Notes: generated by a model from the sequence alone, not told the origin. Counted from the stretch's first letter, positions 1 through 9,798 are shown. The stretch is DNA of 64,000 nt from Muribaculaceae bacterium (GCA_023667285.1 JAMPAK010000001.1:768349-832348); one strand, 5' to 3'. Numbers and translations are program-made.

Positions 1-1
1 G

Positions 2-1042
2 GGCGGACAGACATTCCTTCTGGGAACCCCCTCAGGCTCACGAGCAGAGGGAGAGATCATCTCCTCGATGGGCCACAAGTGGGAGCTCACATTCACGACG
101 CTCGTTGTGTTTGGTGGCGCCTTCTTTGCATCGTTTCCCCTATTCTATTCCACCAGTTTCGGAGGTGCCTACTGGCTCTGGATGTCTATTCTCATCAGTT
201 TCGTGCTTCAGGCTGTGAGCTATGAGTTCCGCTCCAAGCCGGGCAACGTCTTCGGTCGCGGCGTCTACGACATCTTCCTCTTTCTCAATGGAGCCTTTGG
301 CTGCATCCTTCTGGGTGTAGCTGTGGGAATGATGTTCTTTGGCGCTGAGTTCTCCGTCGACAAGGGGAATATTCTCGACGCCGGCGCACCCGTCATCTCC
401 CGTTGGGCTTCTACCCACGGCCTCGAGGCCATGGCAGACTGGCGCAACCTCGTTCTCGGTTTTGCAGTGCTATTTCTGGCCCGCACACAGGCTGCTCTCT
501 ATCTGCTCAACAACCACCCCACTGACAATGCCTTCTTCGAGACCAACCGCCGCCGCGTGCTTCTCAATGGAATCGTGTTTGTGGTGTTCTTCCTTCTGTT
601 TGTCGGACTCCTGCTCACAGCCTCAGGCTATCGCATAGAATTCAACGGAGGCCAGGAATTACCCTCCGTGTTCCGCTCTGAGGAAAATGTTTATCTCCAC
701 AACTATCTCCAGATGCCCGCCGCATTGGCAGCATTCCTCGTCGGGACAGTCATGGTGCTTTACGCAGTGATCCGCTCGGCATTTGCCCGCCACTGGACTT
801 GCGGCATCTGGTGGAGCGGCATAGGGACAGTGCTTGTGGTATTGTCGCTCTTCTGGGTAGCCGGATATAATAACACACCATACTATCCCTCGCTGGCCGA
901 CACATCTTCCTCGCTCACCATCTACAACAGTTCATCGAGCCACTTCACCCTCACAGCCATGAGCTGGGTATCTGTCATAATCCCCTTTGTCCTCGCCTAC
1001 ATCGCCTATGCATGGTGGTCGATGGACAGAAGAAAGAATTGA
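2..1042 (+). CDS. cydB: Cytochrome bd ubiquinol oxidase subunit II, 5' end missing
   Basis: Membrane subunit of the quinol-oxidising, high-affinity terminal oxidase bd, which consumes traces of O2 in anaerobes such as Bacteroidales. The frame is open to the window edge, and residues upstream of the first internal ATG (68) read as CydB (GGQTF near the start), so the gene begins outside the window. About 346 residues are visible. Several long hydrophobic segments and the CydB-like stretch GHKWELTFTTLV followed by GGAFFASFPLFY support the family. A strong terminator follows at 1074-1100. cydA is presumably just upstream, outside the view. Confidence 0.93.
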   Translation, partial: GGQTFLLGTPSGSRAEGEIISSMGHKWELTFTTLVVFGGAFFASFPLFYSTSFGGAYWLWMSILISFVLQAVSYEFRSKPGNVFGRGVYDIFLFLNGAFGCILLGVAVGMMFFGAEFSVDKGNILDAGAPVISRWASTHGLEAMADWRNLVLGFAVLFLARTQAALYLLNNHPTDNAFFETNRRRVLLNGIVFVVFFLLFVGLLLTASGYRIEFNGGQELPSVFRSEENVYLHNYLQMPAALAAFLVGTVMVLYAVIRSAFARHWTCGIWWSGIGTVLVVLSLFWVAGYNNTPYYPSLADTSSSLTIYNSSSSHFTLTAMSWVSVIIPFVLAYIAYAWWSMDRRKN

Positions 1043-1073
1043 CTTGCGAGTTAATAATTCATAAATAAGGTTA

Positions 1074-1100
1074 AAAAGCCCCACTCTGAGTGGGGCTTTT
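1074..1100 (+). terminator. Rho-independent terminator after cydB
   Basis: A perfect 13-bp inverted repeat (AAAAGCCCCACTC and its complement) has one base between the arms, so it would fold with a few bases of the arms in the loop. The right arm ends in four T. It separates cydB from the rimP operon. Confidence 0.85.
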
Positions 1101-1123
1101 AGCATTTATTCATACTTATTTGC

Positions 1124-1131
1124 TATCTTTG
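1124..1131 (+). promoter_or_regulatory. Candidate -7 element for rimP-nusA-infB
   Basis: TATCTTTG matches the Bacteroidetes -7 consensus TAnnTTTG, 58 bp before the rimP ATG and just after the cydB terminator. I see no clear TTTG at the -33 distance, so only half of the promoter is supported. Confidence 0.5.
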
Positions 1132-1189
1132 CAAACAGAAAGTCACGGAGGAGGCCACGGAGCTTCCTCCGGTTGTTTATATACATGAT

Positions 1190-1663
1190 ATGATTGACAA
1201 GAAAGAAGTAGAAGCCATCGTGAGCAATGCCATCGAGGGAACAGACGCCTTTATAGTTGATGTGACCGTCAGCCCTGCCAACGACATCGTCGTCGAACTC
1301 GACTCCTCCACCGGTGTCGACCTAGAGTTTTGCACCCGTGTGAGCGACCTCATCAACGCCGCTTTCAATCGCGATGACGAGGACTACTCTCTCGAGGTGG
1401 GCACCTCATCGCTCTCAGCGCCCTTCAAGGTTGTCGGGCAGTATGAGAAGCATTTGGGCGACTCTGTCGATATCCTCACGAAGGATGGACGCAAGTTCAC
1501 AGGAGTGCTCACCGCAGTCGATGGCGCCGCGCGCACCTTCACGGTCGAGGTGACCCGCAAGGTCAAAGAACCGGGCGAGAAACGCCCCCGCCTTGTGGCA
1601 GAGCCTGAGACCCTCTCCTTCGATGACTGCCGCTCTGTGGCCTATCATTTTGACTTTAAGTGA
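1190..1663 (+). CDS. rimP: Ribosome maturation factor RimP
   Basis: Cytoplasmic factor for late assembly of the 30S subunit. The 157-residue length, an N-terminal alpha/beta domain with EVGTSSLSAPFKV near residues 74-86 (the family's L-E-V-S-S-P-G-like region) and a C-terminal Sm-like beta domain (G-R-K-F-T-G-V-L and onward) fit RimP. It is first in the conserved order rimP-nusA-infB. nusA starts 42 bp downstream. Confidence 0.95.
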   Translation: MIDKKEVEAIVSNAIEGTDAFIVDVTVSPANDIVVELDSSTGVDLEFCTRVSDLINAAFNRDDEDYSLEVGTSSLSAPFKVVGQYEKHLGDSVDILTKDGRKFTGVLTAVDGAARTFTVEVTRKVKEPGEKRPRLVAEPETLSFDDCRSVAYHFDFK

Positions 1664-1705
1664 AATAAACCGACCCTTATTCCATAGACAACCCATCAAG
1701 AAAAC

Positions 1706-3031
1706 ATGGCTAAGAAAGAGGAAGCTCCCAACATGGTGGAGCGTTTCGCCGAATTTAAGGACCTTAAGAACATAGACAAGGCCACAATGGTCAGTGTGCT
1801 CGAGGAATCGTTCCGCAACGTCCTCGCCAAGATGTTTGGCACCGATGAGAATCTCGACGTAATCATGAACCCCGATAAGGGCGACGTGCAGATATTTCAG
1901 AATCTCGAGGTTGTGCCTGACGGCGAGGTGACCAATCCCAATCTTCAGATTTCGCTGACAGACGCCCGCACCGACGAGGATCCCGACGTCGAGATTGGCG
2001 AGGAGCATACAAAGGAAATCTTTTTCGCAGATTTTGGCCGCCGCGCCATCCTCAATCTCCGCCAGACCCTTCAGTCGAAGATACTCGACCTCCAGAAGGA
2101 GGCCATCTATTCAAAGTTCAAGGAACTTGAGGGCCAGCTCGTGAGCGGTGAGGTCTATCAGACCTGGTCGCGCGAGACCCTCCTGCTCGATGTGGACAAG
2201 AACGAGCTCCTGCTCCCCAAGAGCGAGTCGATTCCCGGCGACTATTTCCGCAAGGGCGAGACAGTGCTTGCCGTCATCTCGAGCGTTGACAATAAGAACA
2301 ATAACCCCAAGATTACAGTGTCGCGCGTCAGCGACACATTCCTGCGCCGCCTCTTCGAGCGCGAGGTGCCCGAGATTATGGACGGCCTCATCTCCATACA
2401 GGCCGTGGCCCGCATCCCCGGCGAGAGAGCCAAGATAGCCGTTGAGAGCTATGATGACCGCATCGACCCCGTGGGCGCATGCGTTGGCGTGAAGGGCTCT
2501 CGTATCCATGGGATTGTCCGCGAGCTCCACAATGAGAACATCGATGTGGTCCACTATACCCCCAACCCCTCTCTCTTCATCCAGCGCGCCCTCAGCCCCG
2601 CCAAGATCTCGAGCATCCATCTCGATGAGGACCAGAAGAAGGCTGAGGTCTTCCTGCGCCCCGAGGAGGTGTCTCTCGCCATCGGCAAGGGTGGCATGAA
2701 CATCAAGCTCGCCTCCATGCTCACTGGCTATGTCATCGACGTCTATCGCGACACCCCCGATGAGGTTGAGGACGACATCTATCTGGATGAATTCAAAGAT
2801 GAGATTGACGGCTGGGTCATCGACGCCCTCAAGGATATGGGTTGTGTCACAGCCCGCGAAGTCCTCAGGACCCCCCGCCAGGAACTCATCGACAAGGCCG
2901 ACCTCGAGGAGGACACCGTCGACAACATCATCGCCATCCTCAAGGCTGAGTTTGAGGAAGACGAGCCTGCCGCAGACAATGCCGAGGCCGACAACACTGA
3001 GGCCGGACAACCCGCAGAAGACCAGGAATAA
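1706..3031 (+). CDS. nusA: Transcription termination/antitermination factor NusA
   Basis: RNA polymerase-binding elongation factor that modulates pausing, termination and antitermination. Of its 441 residues, roughly 1-130 form the polymerase-binding domain. An S1 domain follows (the V-S-G-E-V-Y region), then two KH domains with the loops GVKGSRIHGIV and AIGKGGMN. A short helical, strongly acidic tail ends the protein. The acidic tail replaces the repeat domains found in gamma-proteobacterial NusA and is usual in Bacteroidetes. It lies 36 bp upstream of infB in the same operon. Confidence 0.97.
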   Translation: MAKKEEAPNMVERFAEFKDLKNIDKATMVSVLEESFRNVLAKMFGTDENLDVIMNPDKGDVQIFQNLEVVPDGEVTNPNLQISLTDARTDEDPDVEIGEEHTKEIFFADFGRRAILNLRQTLQSKILDLQKEAIYSKFKELEGQLVSGEVYQTWSRETLLLDVDKNELLLPKSESIPGDYFRKGETVLAVISSVDNKNNNPKITVSRVSDTFLRRLFEREVPEIMDGLISIQAVARIPGERAKIAVESYDDRIDPVGACVGVKGSRIHGIVRELHNENIDVVHYTPNPSLFIQRALSPAKISSIHLDEDQKKAEVFLRPEEVSLAIGKGGMNIKLASMLTGYVIDVYRDTPDEVEDDIYLDEFKDEIDGWVIDALKDMGCVTAREVLRTPRQELIDKADLEEDTVDNIIAILKAEFEEDEPAADNAEADNTEAGQPAEDQE

Positions 3032-3067
3032 AATCACCATAAAGCACTCATCTCCCCAAGCCAATAT

Positions 3068-5995
3068 ATGCCGAGAATAAAGATAAGTCAAGCAGCTAAA
3101 GAATTCAATGTCTCGATTCCCACTGTGGTCGAGCAGTTACAGAAAAAAGGCATCTCTGTGGATGCCAATCCTAACACACGCCTGGATGAGAGTGCTTTTG
3201 ACATCCTTGTTGAGGCATTCCAGCCTGACCGCAAAGAGAAAGCAAAGATTGACAGGATCCGCCACGAGAAGGAAAAGGAGAAGGCTCCCGCAGCCGCTCC
3301 GGCCCCTGCTAAGGAAGAGGCTGTGGCCGACAACAAGTCAGCCACACCGGCCGGACCTCGCGTGATAGGGAAAATCAATCTTGATTCCCATAACAACCCC
3401 ATAAAGCCTGAGGTGAAGCCAGAGCCTAAGCCAGAGCCCAAACCCGAGGTGAAGCCAGAGCCCAAACCGGAACCGACACCCGCAACTGCACCTAAACAGG
3501 AGCTTAAGTCGGAGTCCAAACCTGAGGCAAAGGCAGAACCCGCCCCGGCTCCAAAGCCCGAACCCAAACCGGAGGTAAAGGCAGAGCCTGCCCCGGCTCC
3601 AAAACCCAAGCCCGAGCAGAAACCTGCTCCCTCACCAACCCCCAAGCCTGAGGTGAAAACAGAACCAAAACCGGCTCCCAAGCAGGAGCCTGAGACACCG
3701 GCCGAGCCTGAGGTGTTCCGCTACAATACAGAGGCTCAAGTGACAGGCCCAAAGGTGATTGGCCATATTGATCTCTCGGCGCTCAACCAGTCAACCCGTC
3801 CCAAAAAGAAAGGGAAGGATGACCACCGCCGCGGCGGACAGAATGGTCAGAACGCCCAGGGAGCCCCATCAGGCCAGGCCGGACAGCGCAAGAAACGCCA
3901 ACGCATCGGCAAGGAGAAGGTCGACATCGAGAAGGCCGGTAACCAAGCTGCTGCAGAGAGCCAGCGCAGTGGTGGCAATGGCGGCGGAAACCGCAACGGC
4001 GGCGGAAACAACGGTGAGAACCGCCGTGGTGAGAACCGCCGCGGAGGGTCGAAGAATGACCGTGCAAAGCGTCCTGTCCACACTGAAGTCAGTGAGGAGG
4101 ATGTTCAGAAGCAGGTCAAGGAGACCCTGGCTCGCCTTACATCCAAGGACAAGGGACAAAAGAAGGGTGCAAAGTGGCGCAAGGAGAAGCGAGAGGCTTT
4201 CGCGGCCCACTCCCGTGAGGCAGCCGCTGAGGCAGCCGCTGAGAGCAAGGTGCTTCAGATCACAGAGTTTGTGACCGCAAACGACCTTGCCGTCATGATG
4301 GATGTGCCTGTCAACAACGTCATCGCCACATGTATGAGCATGGGCGTGATGGTGTCCATCAATCAGCGCCTCGATGCAGAGACAATCAACATCGTGGCCG
4401 AAGAGTTTGGATTCAAGACAGAATATGTCTCGGCTGAGGTGGTTGAGGCCATCAATCAGGAAGAAGATACTGAGGACCAGCTTGTCACACGCCCACCCAT
4501 TGTCACAGTGATGGGCCACGTCGACCATGGCAAGACCTCGCTCCTCGACTATATACGCAATGCCAATGTGATTGCCGGTGAGGCCGGTGGCATCACGCAG
4601 CACATTGGTGCCTATAATGTCACTCTCGCTGACGGCAGGCACATCACCTTCCTCGACACTCCCGGCCACGAGGCATTCACAGCCATGCGTGCCCGTGGAG
4701 CAAAAGTGACAGACCTTGTCATCATCATCGTGGCCGCTGACGACAATGTCATGCCGCAGACCGTCGAGGCCATCAATCACGCCTCAGCCGCCGGCGTTCC
4801 CATCGTCTTCGCCATCAACAAGATAGACAAGCCTGCTGCCAACCCCGACAAAATTAAGGAGGAACTCGCTCAGATGAACTACCTTGTGGAGGAGTGGGGC
4901 GGCAAGTATCAGAGCCAGGACATCTCTGCCAAGAAGGGCATAGGTGTCGATGAGCTCATGGAGAAAGTGCTTCTCGAGGCTGAGATGCTCGACCTCAAGG
5001 CCAATCCTGACCGTAGAGCCACAGGCGCTATCATCGAGTCGTCGCTCGACAAGGGGCGTGGCTATGTGGCCAATATCCTCGTCCAGAACGGTACACTCCG
5101 TGTGGGCGATGTGATACTCGCCGGAACACACTTCGGCAAAGTCAAAGCCATGTTCAACGAGCGAAACCAGCGTGTGAGCGAAGTGGGTCCCGCAGAGGCA
5201 GCATTGATTCTAGGTCTGAACGGCGCTCCCACCGCGGGCGACACATTCAATGTGATGGAGACAGAGCAGGAGGCCCGCGAGATTGCCACACGCCGTGAGC
5301 AACTGCAGCGCGAGCTCGGTCTCCGCACCACCAAGCGAACCACACTTGAGGAAATCGGCCGTCGCCGCGCCATCGGCAACTTCCATGAACTTAACATCAT
5401 CGTCAAGGGCGATGTCGATGGTTCAATCGAGGCTCTCTCTGACTCACTCATCAAACTGTCGACAGACGAGGTCAAGGTCAACGTCATCCACAAGGCCGTC
5501 GGTGCCATCTCGGAGAGCGATGTCACTCTGGCCGCCGCCTCCGATGCCGTCATCATCGGCTTCCAGGTGCGCCCGTCGCAGGCCGCCCGCCGTGCTGCTG
5601 AGCGCGATGGCGTGGAGATTCGTCTCTATTCCATCATCTATCAGGCCATTGAGGAGGTCAAGGATGCCATGGAAGGCATGCTCGCGCCCGAAATCAAGGA
5701 GGAGGTCATCGGTACAGCCGAAGTGCTCCAGACATTCAAGATTTCAAAAGTGGGCACCATCGCCGGTGCCATCGTGCGCGAGGGACGCATCAAGAGCCGT
5801 TGCAAAGTGCGCCTGATCCGCGACGGCATTGTCCGCTACACAGGCGAGCTCGGCTCACTCAAGCGCATGAAGGACGACGTCAAGGAAGTTGTCTCAGGTT
5901 ATGACTGCGGTCTCTCCATTGCCGGCTACAACGACATCGAGGAGGGAGACATCATCGAGGCATACGAGGAAGTCGAGGTTAAGAAATCCCTCTGA
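3068..5995 (+). CDS. infB: Translation initiation factor IF-2
   Basis: GTPase that brings initiator tRNA to the 30S subunit and promotes 50S joining. The protein has 975 residues. A small N-terminal helical domain is followed by a long low-complexity region (about residues 110-330) of Pro/Lys/Glu repeats and then Gly/Asn/Arg-rich sequence. The core follows: G1 GHVDHGKTS at about 483-491, G3 DTPGHEAF, G4 NKID, then domains II-IV. The ATG at 3068 gives the conserved N-terminus ([10 protein letters not shown]). The stop at 5993-5995 lies one base before the folK start. Confidence 0.98.
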   Translation: MPRIKISQAAKEFNVSIPTVVEQLQKKGISVDANPNTRLDESAFDILVEAFQPDRKEKAKIDRIRHEKEKEKAPAAAPAPAKEEAVADNKSATPAGPRVIGKINLDSHNNPIKPEVKPEPKPEPKPEVKPEPKPEPTPATAPKQELKSESKPEAKAEPAPAPKPEPKPEVKAEPAPAPKPKPEQKPAPSPTPKPEVKTEPKPAPKQEPETPAEPEVFRYNTEAQVTGPKVIGHIDLSALNQSTRPKKKGKDDHRRGGQNGQNAQGAPSGQAGQRKKRQRIGKEKVDIEKAGNQAAAESQRSGGNGGGNRNGGGNNGENRRGENRRGGSKNDRAKRPVHTEVSEEDVQKQVKETLARLTSKDKGQKKGAKWRKEKREAFAAHSREAAAEAAAESKVLQITEFVTANDLAVMMDVPVNNVIATCMSMGVMVSINQRLDAETINIVAEEFGFKTEYVSAEVVEAINQEEDTEDQLVTRPPIVTVMGHVDHGKTSLLDYIRNANVIAGEAGGITQHIGAYNVTLADGRHITFLDTPGHEAFTAMRARGAKVTDLVIIIVAADDNVMPQTVEAINHASAAGVPIVFAINKIDKPAANPDKIKEELAQMNYLVEEWGGKYQSQDISAKKGIGVDELMEKVLLEAEMLDLKANPDRRATGAIIESSLDKGRGYVANILVQNGTLRVGDVILAGTHFGKVKAMFNERNQRVSEVGPAEAALILGLNGAPTAGDTFNVMETEQEAREIATRREQLQRELGLRTTKRTTLEEIGRRRAIGNFHELNIIVKGDVDGSIEALSDSLIKLSTDEVKVNVIHKAVGAISESDVTLAAASDAVIIGFQVRPSQAARRAAERDGVEIRLYSIIYQAIEEVKDAMEGMLAPEIKEEVIGTAEVLQTFKISKVGTIAGAIVREGRIKSRCKVRLIRDGIVRYTGELGSLKRMKDDVKEVVSGYDCGLSIAGYNDIEEGDIIEAYEEVEVKKSL
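3408..3720 (+). repeat. Degenerate repeats encoding the Pro/Lys/Glu-rich IF-2 linker
   Basis: Short imperfect tandem units (for example GTGAAGCCAGAGCCCAAACC and variants) encode K-P-E-V-K-P-E-P type repeats inside infB. The variation between units suggests an old, drifting low-complexity tract. It stays in frame throughout. Confidence 0.8.
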
Positions 5996-5996
5996 T

Positions 5997-6476
5997 GTGA
6001 GAGTGCATCTCAACATCGGCTCAAACATAGGCCACCGCCGCTCCATGCTGGAGCGGGCGGTGGCCGCTTTGTCTTCAGTCCTTCCGGGGAGGATGCATGC
6101 ATCAACTCCTTTCGAGTCCGAGCCTTGGGGGTATAAGTCTGAAAATCGGTTTCTCAATATAGGGGTTATGATAGATATGACGGCCGATTTGGCGCCTGCG
6201 GAACTCATAGAGCGCGTCATGGCGGTCGAGCGGTCAATTTCCCAGGCGCCACACCGCGATGCGACAGGGGGCTATTGTGACCGTCTTATCGACATAGATG
6301 TCATTGCGGTCGACAAGCTGGTCATAAAGACACCCGTTTTGACGCTCCCACATCCACGCATGCACCTACGTCCGTTTGTCCTCATCCCTCTTCAGGAACT
6401 CGACCCTGAATGGACACACCCCATATTCCACAAGACCTCTTCTCAACTCTTGAAAGACCTGAAGGAGGTGAGATAA
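5997..6476 (+). CDS. folK: 2-amino-4-hydroxy-6-hydroxymethyldihydropteridine diphosphokinase (HPPK)
   Basis: Transfers pyrophosphate from ATP to hydroxymethyl-dihydropterin in folate synthesis. Diagnostic stretches are HLNIGSNIG at the N-terminus, FESEPWGY, the metal/ATP-binding CDRLIDIDVIAVD and LPHPRMHLRPFVLIPL. The start is a GTG at 5997 (159 residues). An in-frame ATG at 5889 would put 36 unrelated residues before the family's N-terminal strand, inside infB. The start sits one base after the infB stop, so translation is probably coupled. A GTG at 6003 is a possible alternative. Confidence 0.93.
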   Translation: MRVHLNIGSNIGHRRSMLERAVAALSSVLPGRMHASTPFESEPWGYKSENRFLNIGVMIDMTADLAPAELIERVMAVERSISQAPHRDATGGYCDRLIDIDVIAVDKLVIKTPVLTLPHPRMHLRPFVLIPLQELDPEWTHPIFHKTSSQLLKDLKEVR

Positions 6477-6480
6477 ATCA

Positions 6481-6520
6481 GCCCCACAGGAGGCCGGAAT
6501 CACCGTGCAGCCTGTGGGGC
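6481..6520 (+). terminator. Terminator after folK
   Basis: A 10-bp perfect stem, GCCCCACAGG / CCTGTGGGGC, with a 20-base loop is followed by TTATT. It ends the rimP-nusA-infB-folK operon and faces the end of the minus-strand gene at 6547, so it may serve both strands. Confidence 0.75.
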
Positions 6521-6546
6521 TTATTCTGTGAAGAGATGGCGCTCTG

Positions 6547-6711
6547 CTATTCCTTCTTTTTAGCGGAGGAGCAGTAGAGACCTATGAAGGCTGCGAACGC
6601 GACAGCGTCGCATATGAAACCAAACTTTCCAATCTCGCCCGTTATCCACATAACAATTTGAATCACAAAGATAACGGCGGCCAGGGCCAGTAATAAATCT
6701 CTTGTCTTCAT
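6547..6711 (-). CDS. Small predicted membrane protein (54 aa), unknown function
   Basis: Reading from the ATG at 6711 gives 54 residues: a hydrophobic N-terminal helix (LLLALAAVIFVIQIVMW), a short polar stretch with a Cys, a second hydrophobic stretch (AVAFAAFIGLYC) and a lysine-rich end. This looks like a two-helix inner-membrane miniprotein. It begins 35 bp after the 175-residue unknown gene and is probably cotranscribed with it. I recognise no family. The support is position, length and coherent membrane topology. Confidence 0.55.
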   Translation of the reverse strand: MKTRDLLLALAAVIFVIQIVMWITGEIGKFGFICDAVAFAAFIGLYCSSAKKKE

Positions 6712-6746
6712 AACGGTAGAATTTTTTGAGGGGAAGGGTAGGGGGC

Positions 6747-7274
6747 CTATATAGACTGCAGAGCCTGAAGGATCTCAAGGGCATCAAGACGCGAGAGTGT
6801 GCGCCGGCTCTTCAGCGCTGAGGCGAAATCGTGAGCCACGCTGTGGACACCTCTGTGGGTGAAGACGCGGGTCAGATAGTTGATGTTCTTGTCGAAGATG
6901 GAGTCAATCTCATCCTCCTCGAGTTGGCATGAATCGCGCCCCTCATCGAGTGCGAGAGCACGGAGCTCATCCACAACATCGGATGGAAGGCCTGTGTGGC
7001 GGTTGACGAGATAACGGCACAGGAGATTTGCAGTCATCATGGCTATGCCGAGGTTATAGTTCTTGAGAATCTGCCTCCAGGCTGTCTTGGCTGACACTCC
7101 CGGATTTCCCGCAAAGAAAAAATCGGGAGTCAGAGACATGGTCTGAGCGCCCTCAGGCCCGTCAAGCGATATTGCCGACAGAATCTCTTCGCCATCGAAG
7201 ACAACAAGGCTTATAGCCATTCCGGCCGCTCCATAACAGCGGTCAGTCTCATCAGTGTATCTGAGTTTTTCCAT
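6747..7274 (-). CDS. Conserved-looking protein of unknown function (175 aa)
   Basis: I do not recognise a family. The first 60 or so residues look like beta strands (AISLVVFDGEEILSAISLD). A helical middle contains FFFAGNPGVSAKTAWRQIL and NYNLGIAMMTANLLCR. The C-terminal half is acidic and helical. There is no signal peptide or membrane segment, so it is likely cytoplasmic. It lies 60 bp after the propeller protein gene and upstream of a 54-residue membrane protein. Confidence 0.75.
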   Translation of the reverse strand: MEKLRYTDETDRCYGAAGMAISLVVFDGEEILSAISLDGPEGAQTMSLTPDFFFAGNPGVSAKTAWRQILKNYNLGIAMMTANLLCRYLVNRHTGLPSDVVDELRALALDEGRDSCQLEEDEIDSIFDKNINYLTRVFTHRGVHSVAHDFASALKSRRTLSRLDALEILQALQSI

Positions 7275-7334
7275 AAAAACGCTAAATCTTTAGTCACCCG
7301 ACTCTCAATTATAACAAGCGTGACAGTGCTAAGG

Positions 7335-9794
7335 TTAGTTGACAACAAGGATTTTTGTCGCCACTGCGCCTGTCGACGAGGTGTCGTCGCCCGAGGATGC
7401 CATCACATAGTAGACACCGGTCTTGACCCTTTTGCCGTTCATATTGCAGCCATCCCATACGGCCATACCACCCTCAGAGGTGGTCTGATAGACCAGATGC
7501 ATGTCTGAGTCGACAATCTTCACCATGGAGTTCTCCATGAGGCCTTGGATTGTTATCCAGCCGCTGTAGTCAGGTGTGACAGGATTGGGATAGGCATAGA
7601 CCTCTGAGAAATCCTCACGTGCAGGGCCTGAGGAGGTAGAGAGCTCGTATAGTCCTGAGGGGGTGCCTATGAAGAGAGAATTTGTCTCCGTGTCGACATG
7701 GAGGCCGGTGATGGTGTTGGAGGGTAGGGCCGAGTTGGAGGTTGTGTAGACCTCGAGTATCTCATCGCCGCTTTCGCTCACGAGATAGAGACCTGAGTTC
7801 TCCGTGCCAATCCATTTGCGGTTGGAGTGGTCAACGGCAATTGACAGAATAAGATCGTTTTCAAGCAGATAGTCGGCAAGGTTTGTGCCGTCGTTGCGTG
7901 GCACCTTGACACGGTTGATGGTGAACGAGCTTGTCATCACCGTGTTGGGGTTGGGAATCACCACGACACCCGAAGAGGTGCCTATCCACACCTGTCCCTT
8001 CTGGTCCTCGACGCCACACACCCAGTGGAGGGGCTGGAACGACTTGCCGTCAGAGTCCATCACGGTGGCCCATCCGGCCTTCTTGTGTGACGCGGTCTCT
8101 GAGATTGTCCCGTTGTGCTGTATAGCCTCAAGGCCATATTCGGCATAACTGTCGAAAGCCAGAATTATATTGCTGCCGCGACAGATGACGAGACGGGAGT
8201 CACGGGCAGCAATCTGGCCGCCGAAATCGACTTTCACCCAGTCATCGCGCGTGATTTTCGAGAGGTCAGACTGGCGGCGCTTGGCTGCGGGGAGCATGGC
8301 CACGGCGGCAAGCTGAGGCGCGTTATAGGCATAGGAAGTCACCCACAGGTTCCCCTGATGGTCCACGGTGACAAACTGGCTCTGATATACCCACATTTTG
8401 GGAATGAGCGAGTTGCTGTCGTCAAAGTGTGCAGCCTGACGTCCATTCTCAAGGACATACAGACCCTCCAGACTAGAAGTCACATAGATGCGGCCCTCCA
8501 CATCGGGGTCCTCAGCCATCCAGGTAGGGGAGTAGAGGTGGGCGCCGTGGGCGTTGAGCTGTGCGATGCCCTGCACACTGGTGAATGTCAAATCATTGGC
8601 ATCAATTCGTGTAAAATTGCCGTCGCGATATATGTCGCCGTGAAACTCTGTGTCGTTTGTTCCCATAGTGGGATGATACTGAGACTCACCAAGGTTTGAC
8701 AGCAGGAATCCTCTCCCACCGGCGGCCGGATACATTCGCGCTATTGTCGAGAAACTTGTGGCCCCCGTCAGGGCAGTCTTGCCTGTCAGAACCGTTAAGC
8801 CCCCCTGATCATCAAGTCGATATTCACCCACACCGTCATCTGACGCGCTCCACAGCGACTTCTCAGGCCCTTTTGCGGTAGAGATGAGGTCACCTTTGAG
8901 AGGGGAGGGGATAGGCCAAGACTGAGTCCCTAAAGTGCCTTCCGGGGTGATGTAGCGCATCACACTGTCTGATGCGATGAAATATATACCCCCATCAGAG
9001 GCTCTGTCGAGGTTTTTGACAGAGATGCCGTCTGTGTTGAGGAGGTCACTGTTCGACACCTTAGTGCCACCTGCGTCTACGCGCGAGAGTTTCACCTTGC
9101 CCCACTGCAGGGACGCGAAACTATTGTCCTTGAGTGGTGTGAGCTGTGAGTAAGCGCCCCACATCGAACCTATCTGACGGAAATTTCCGAACTTGTGTAT
9201 GCGCGACCCATACTCGCAGAACATCATGGGGACAGACTCCTCAGGATATCCGTCAGGGATAAGAACAAGGCCATTGTCGAGAGCGACCATTGATAAGATG
9301 CCGTGTCCGTTGTAGATGCCTGACTCCTTGACCTCATGGCGCTTGGCATCGAAGATGACAAGACCGAACTCGGTGGCGACATATATAAGGTCGTCGTGGA
9401 AGGCCACATCGTTCACGCCCTTCGATGCGTTGACCGCGGCATCCTTGATATCAGGAAGATTGACGACATCCCCTGTGGCCGTATAGATGAGGTCTATGTT
9501 TGAGTTGTCGTAGACAACGGTGAGATAGTCCTTCACCTCGTTATAGTATATGTTCTTTACATGGAAGTCCGAGAGGTCTGGTCCGGCCACGTAGGTGCGT
9601 GTCTCGCCCGCTCCCTTGTCGAAGGAGTTAAGGCGTCCGCCGGTCACATACCAGAGCATCTTGTCTGTGTCGAGCAGATGAGTGTAGTCGCCTGAGACTG
9701 GATAGGACTTCAGAGTCCCTGTGGCAATTGCAGCCGTCATGAAGAGTGGAAGCATGGCGGCGAGGATAGAGAGTATGGTCAGTCGCTTGAGCAT
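7335..9794 (-). CDS. Secreted two-propeller protein with C-terminal Ig-like/CTD domain, PorZ-like
   Basis: An 819-residue exported protein with a signal peptide at residues 1-25. It has a long beta-propeller region with repeated blade motifs of the two-component-regulator-propeller type (VWIGTSSGVVVIP, KWIGTENSGLYLV, LFIGTPSGLYEL). The final 90 residues form a FlgD/CTD-like beta domain (AYPNPVTPDYSGWITIQGL through a final KILVV). This layout resembles PorZ, a surface component of the type IX secretion system. The assignment rests on architecture only, and an unrelated propeller surface protein is the alternative. It starts 4 bp after rdgB, in one operon. Confidence 0.75.
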   Translation of the reverse strand: MLKRLTILSILAAMLPLFMTAAIATGTLKSYPVSGDYTHLLDTDKMLWYVTGGRLNSFDKGAGETRTYVAGPDLSDFHVKNIYYNEVKDYLTVVYDNSNIDLIYTATGDVVNLPDIKDAAVNASKGVNDVAFHDDLIYVATEFGLVIFDAKRHEVKESGIYNGHGILSMVALDNGLVLIPDGYPEESVPMMFCEYGSRIHKFGNFRQIGSMWGAYSQLTPLKDNSFASLQWGKVKLSRVDAGGTKVSNSDLLNTDGISVKNLDRASDGGIYFIASDSVMRYITPEGTLGTQSWPIPSPLKGDLISTAKGPEKSLWSASDDGVGEYRLDDQGGLTVLTGKTALTGATSFSTIARMYPAAGGRGFLLSNLGESQYHPTMGTNDTEFHGDIYRDGNFTRIDANDLTFTSVQGIAQLNAHGAHLYSPTWMAEDPDVEGRIYVTSSLEGLYVLENGRQAAHFDDSNSLIPKMWVYQSQFVTVDHQGNLWVTSYAYNAPQLAAVAMLPAAKRRQSDLSKITRDDWVKVDFGGQIAARDSRLVICRGSNIILAFDSYAEYGLEAIQHNGTISETASHKKAGWATVMDSDGKSFQPLHWVCGVEDQKGQVWIGTSSGVVVIPNPNTVMTSSFTINRVKVPRNDGTNLADYLLENDLILSIAVDHSNRKWIGTENSGLYLVSESGDEILEVYTTSNSALPSNTITGLHVDTETNSLFIGTPSGLYELSTSSGPAREDFSEVYAYPNPVTPDYSGWITIQGLMENSMVKIVDSDMHLVYQTTSEGGMAVWDGCNMNGKRVKTGVYYVMASSGDDTSSTGAVATKILVVN

Positions 9795-9798
9795 TAGG

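Noticed and set aside
2111-3091. Long minus-strand open frame (326 codons) opposite nusA
   Set aside because: It is the antisense shadow of a strongly biased, conserved gene; its translation is Gly/Leu/Val/Asp-rich with no recognisable domain.
3869-4780. Minus-strand open frame of 303 codons opposite infB
   Set aside because: It is complementary to the IF-2 coding frame with low-complexity His/Asp-rich translation; no promoter or homology cue.
5889-5996. Upstream ATG for folK at 5889
   Set aside because: It lies inside infB and would add 36 residues that do not belong to HPPK; the GTG at 5997 gives the conserved N-terminus.
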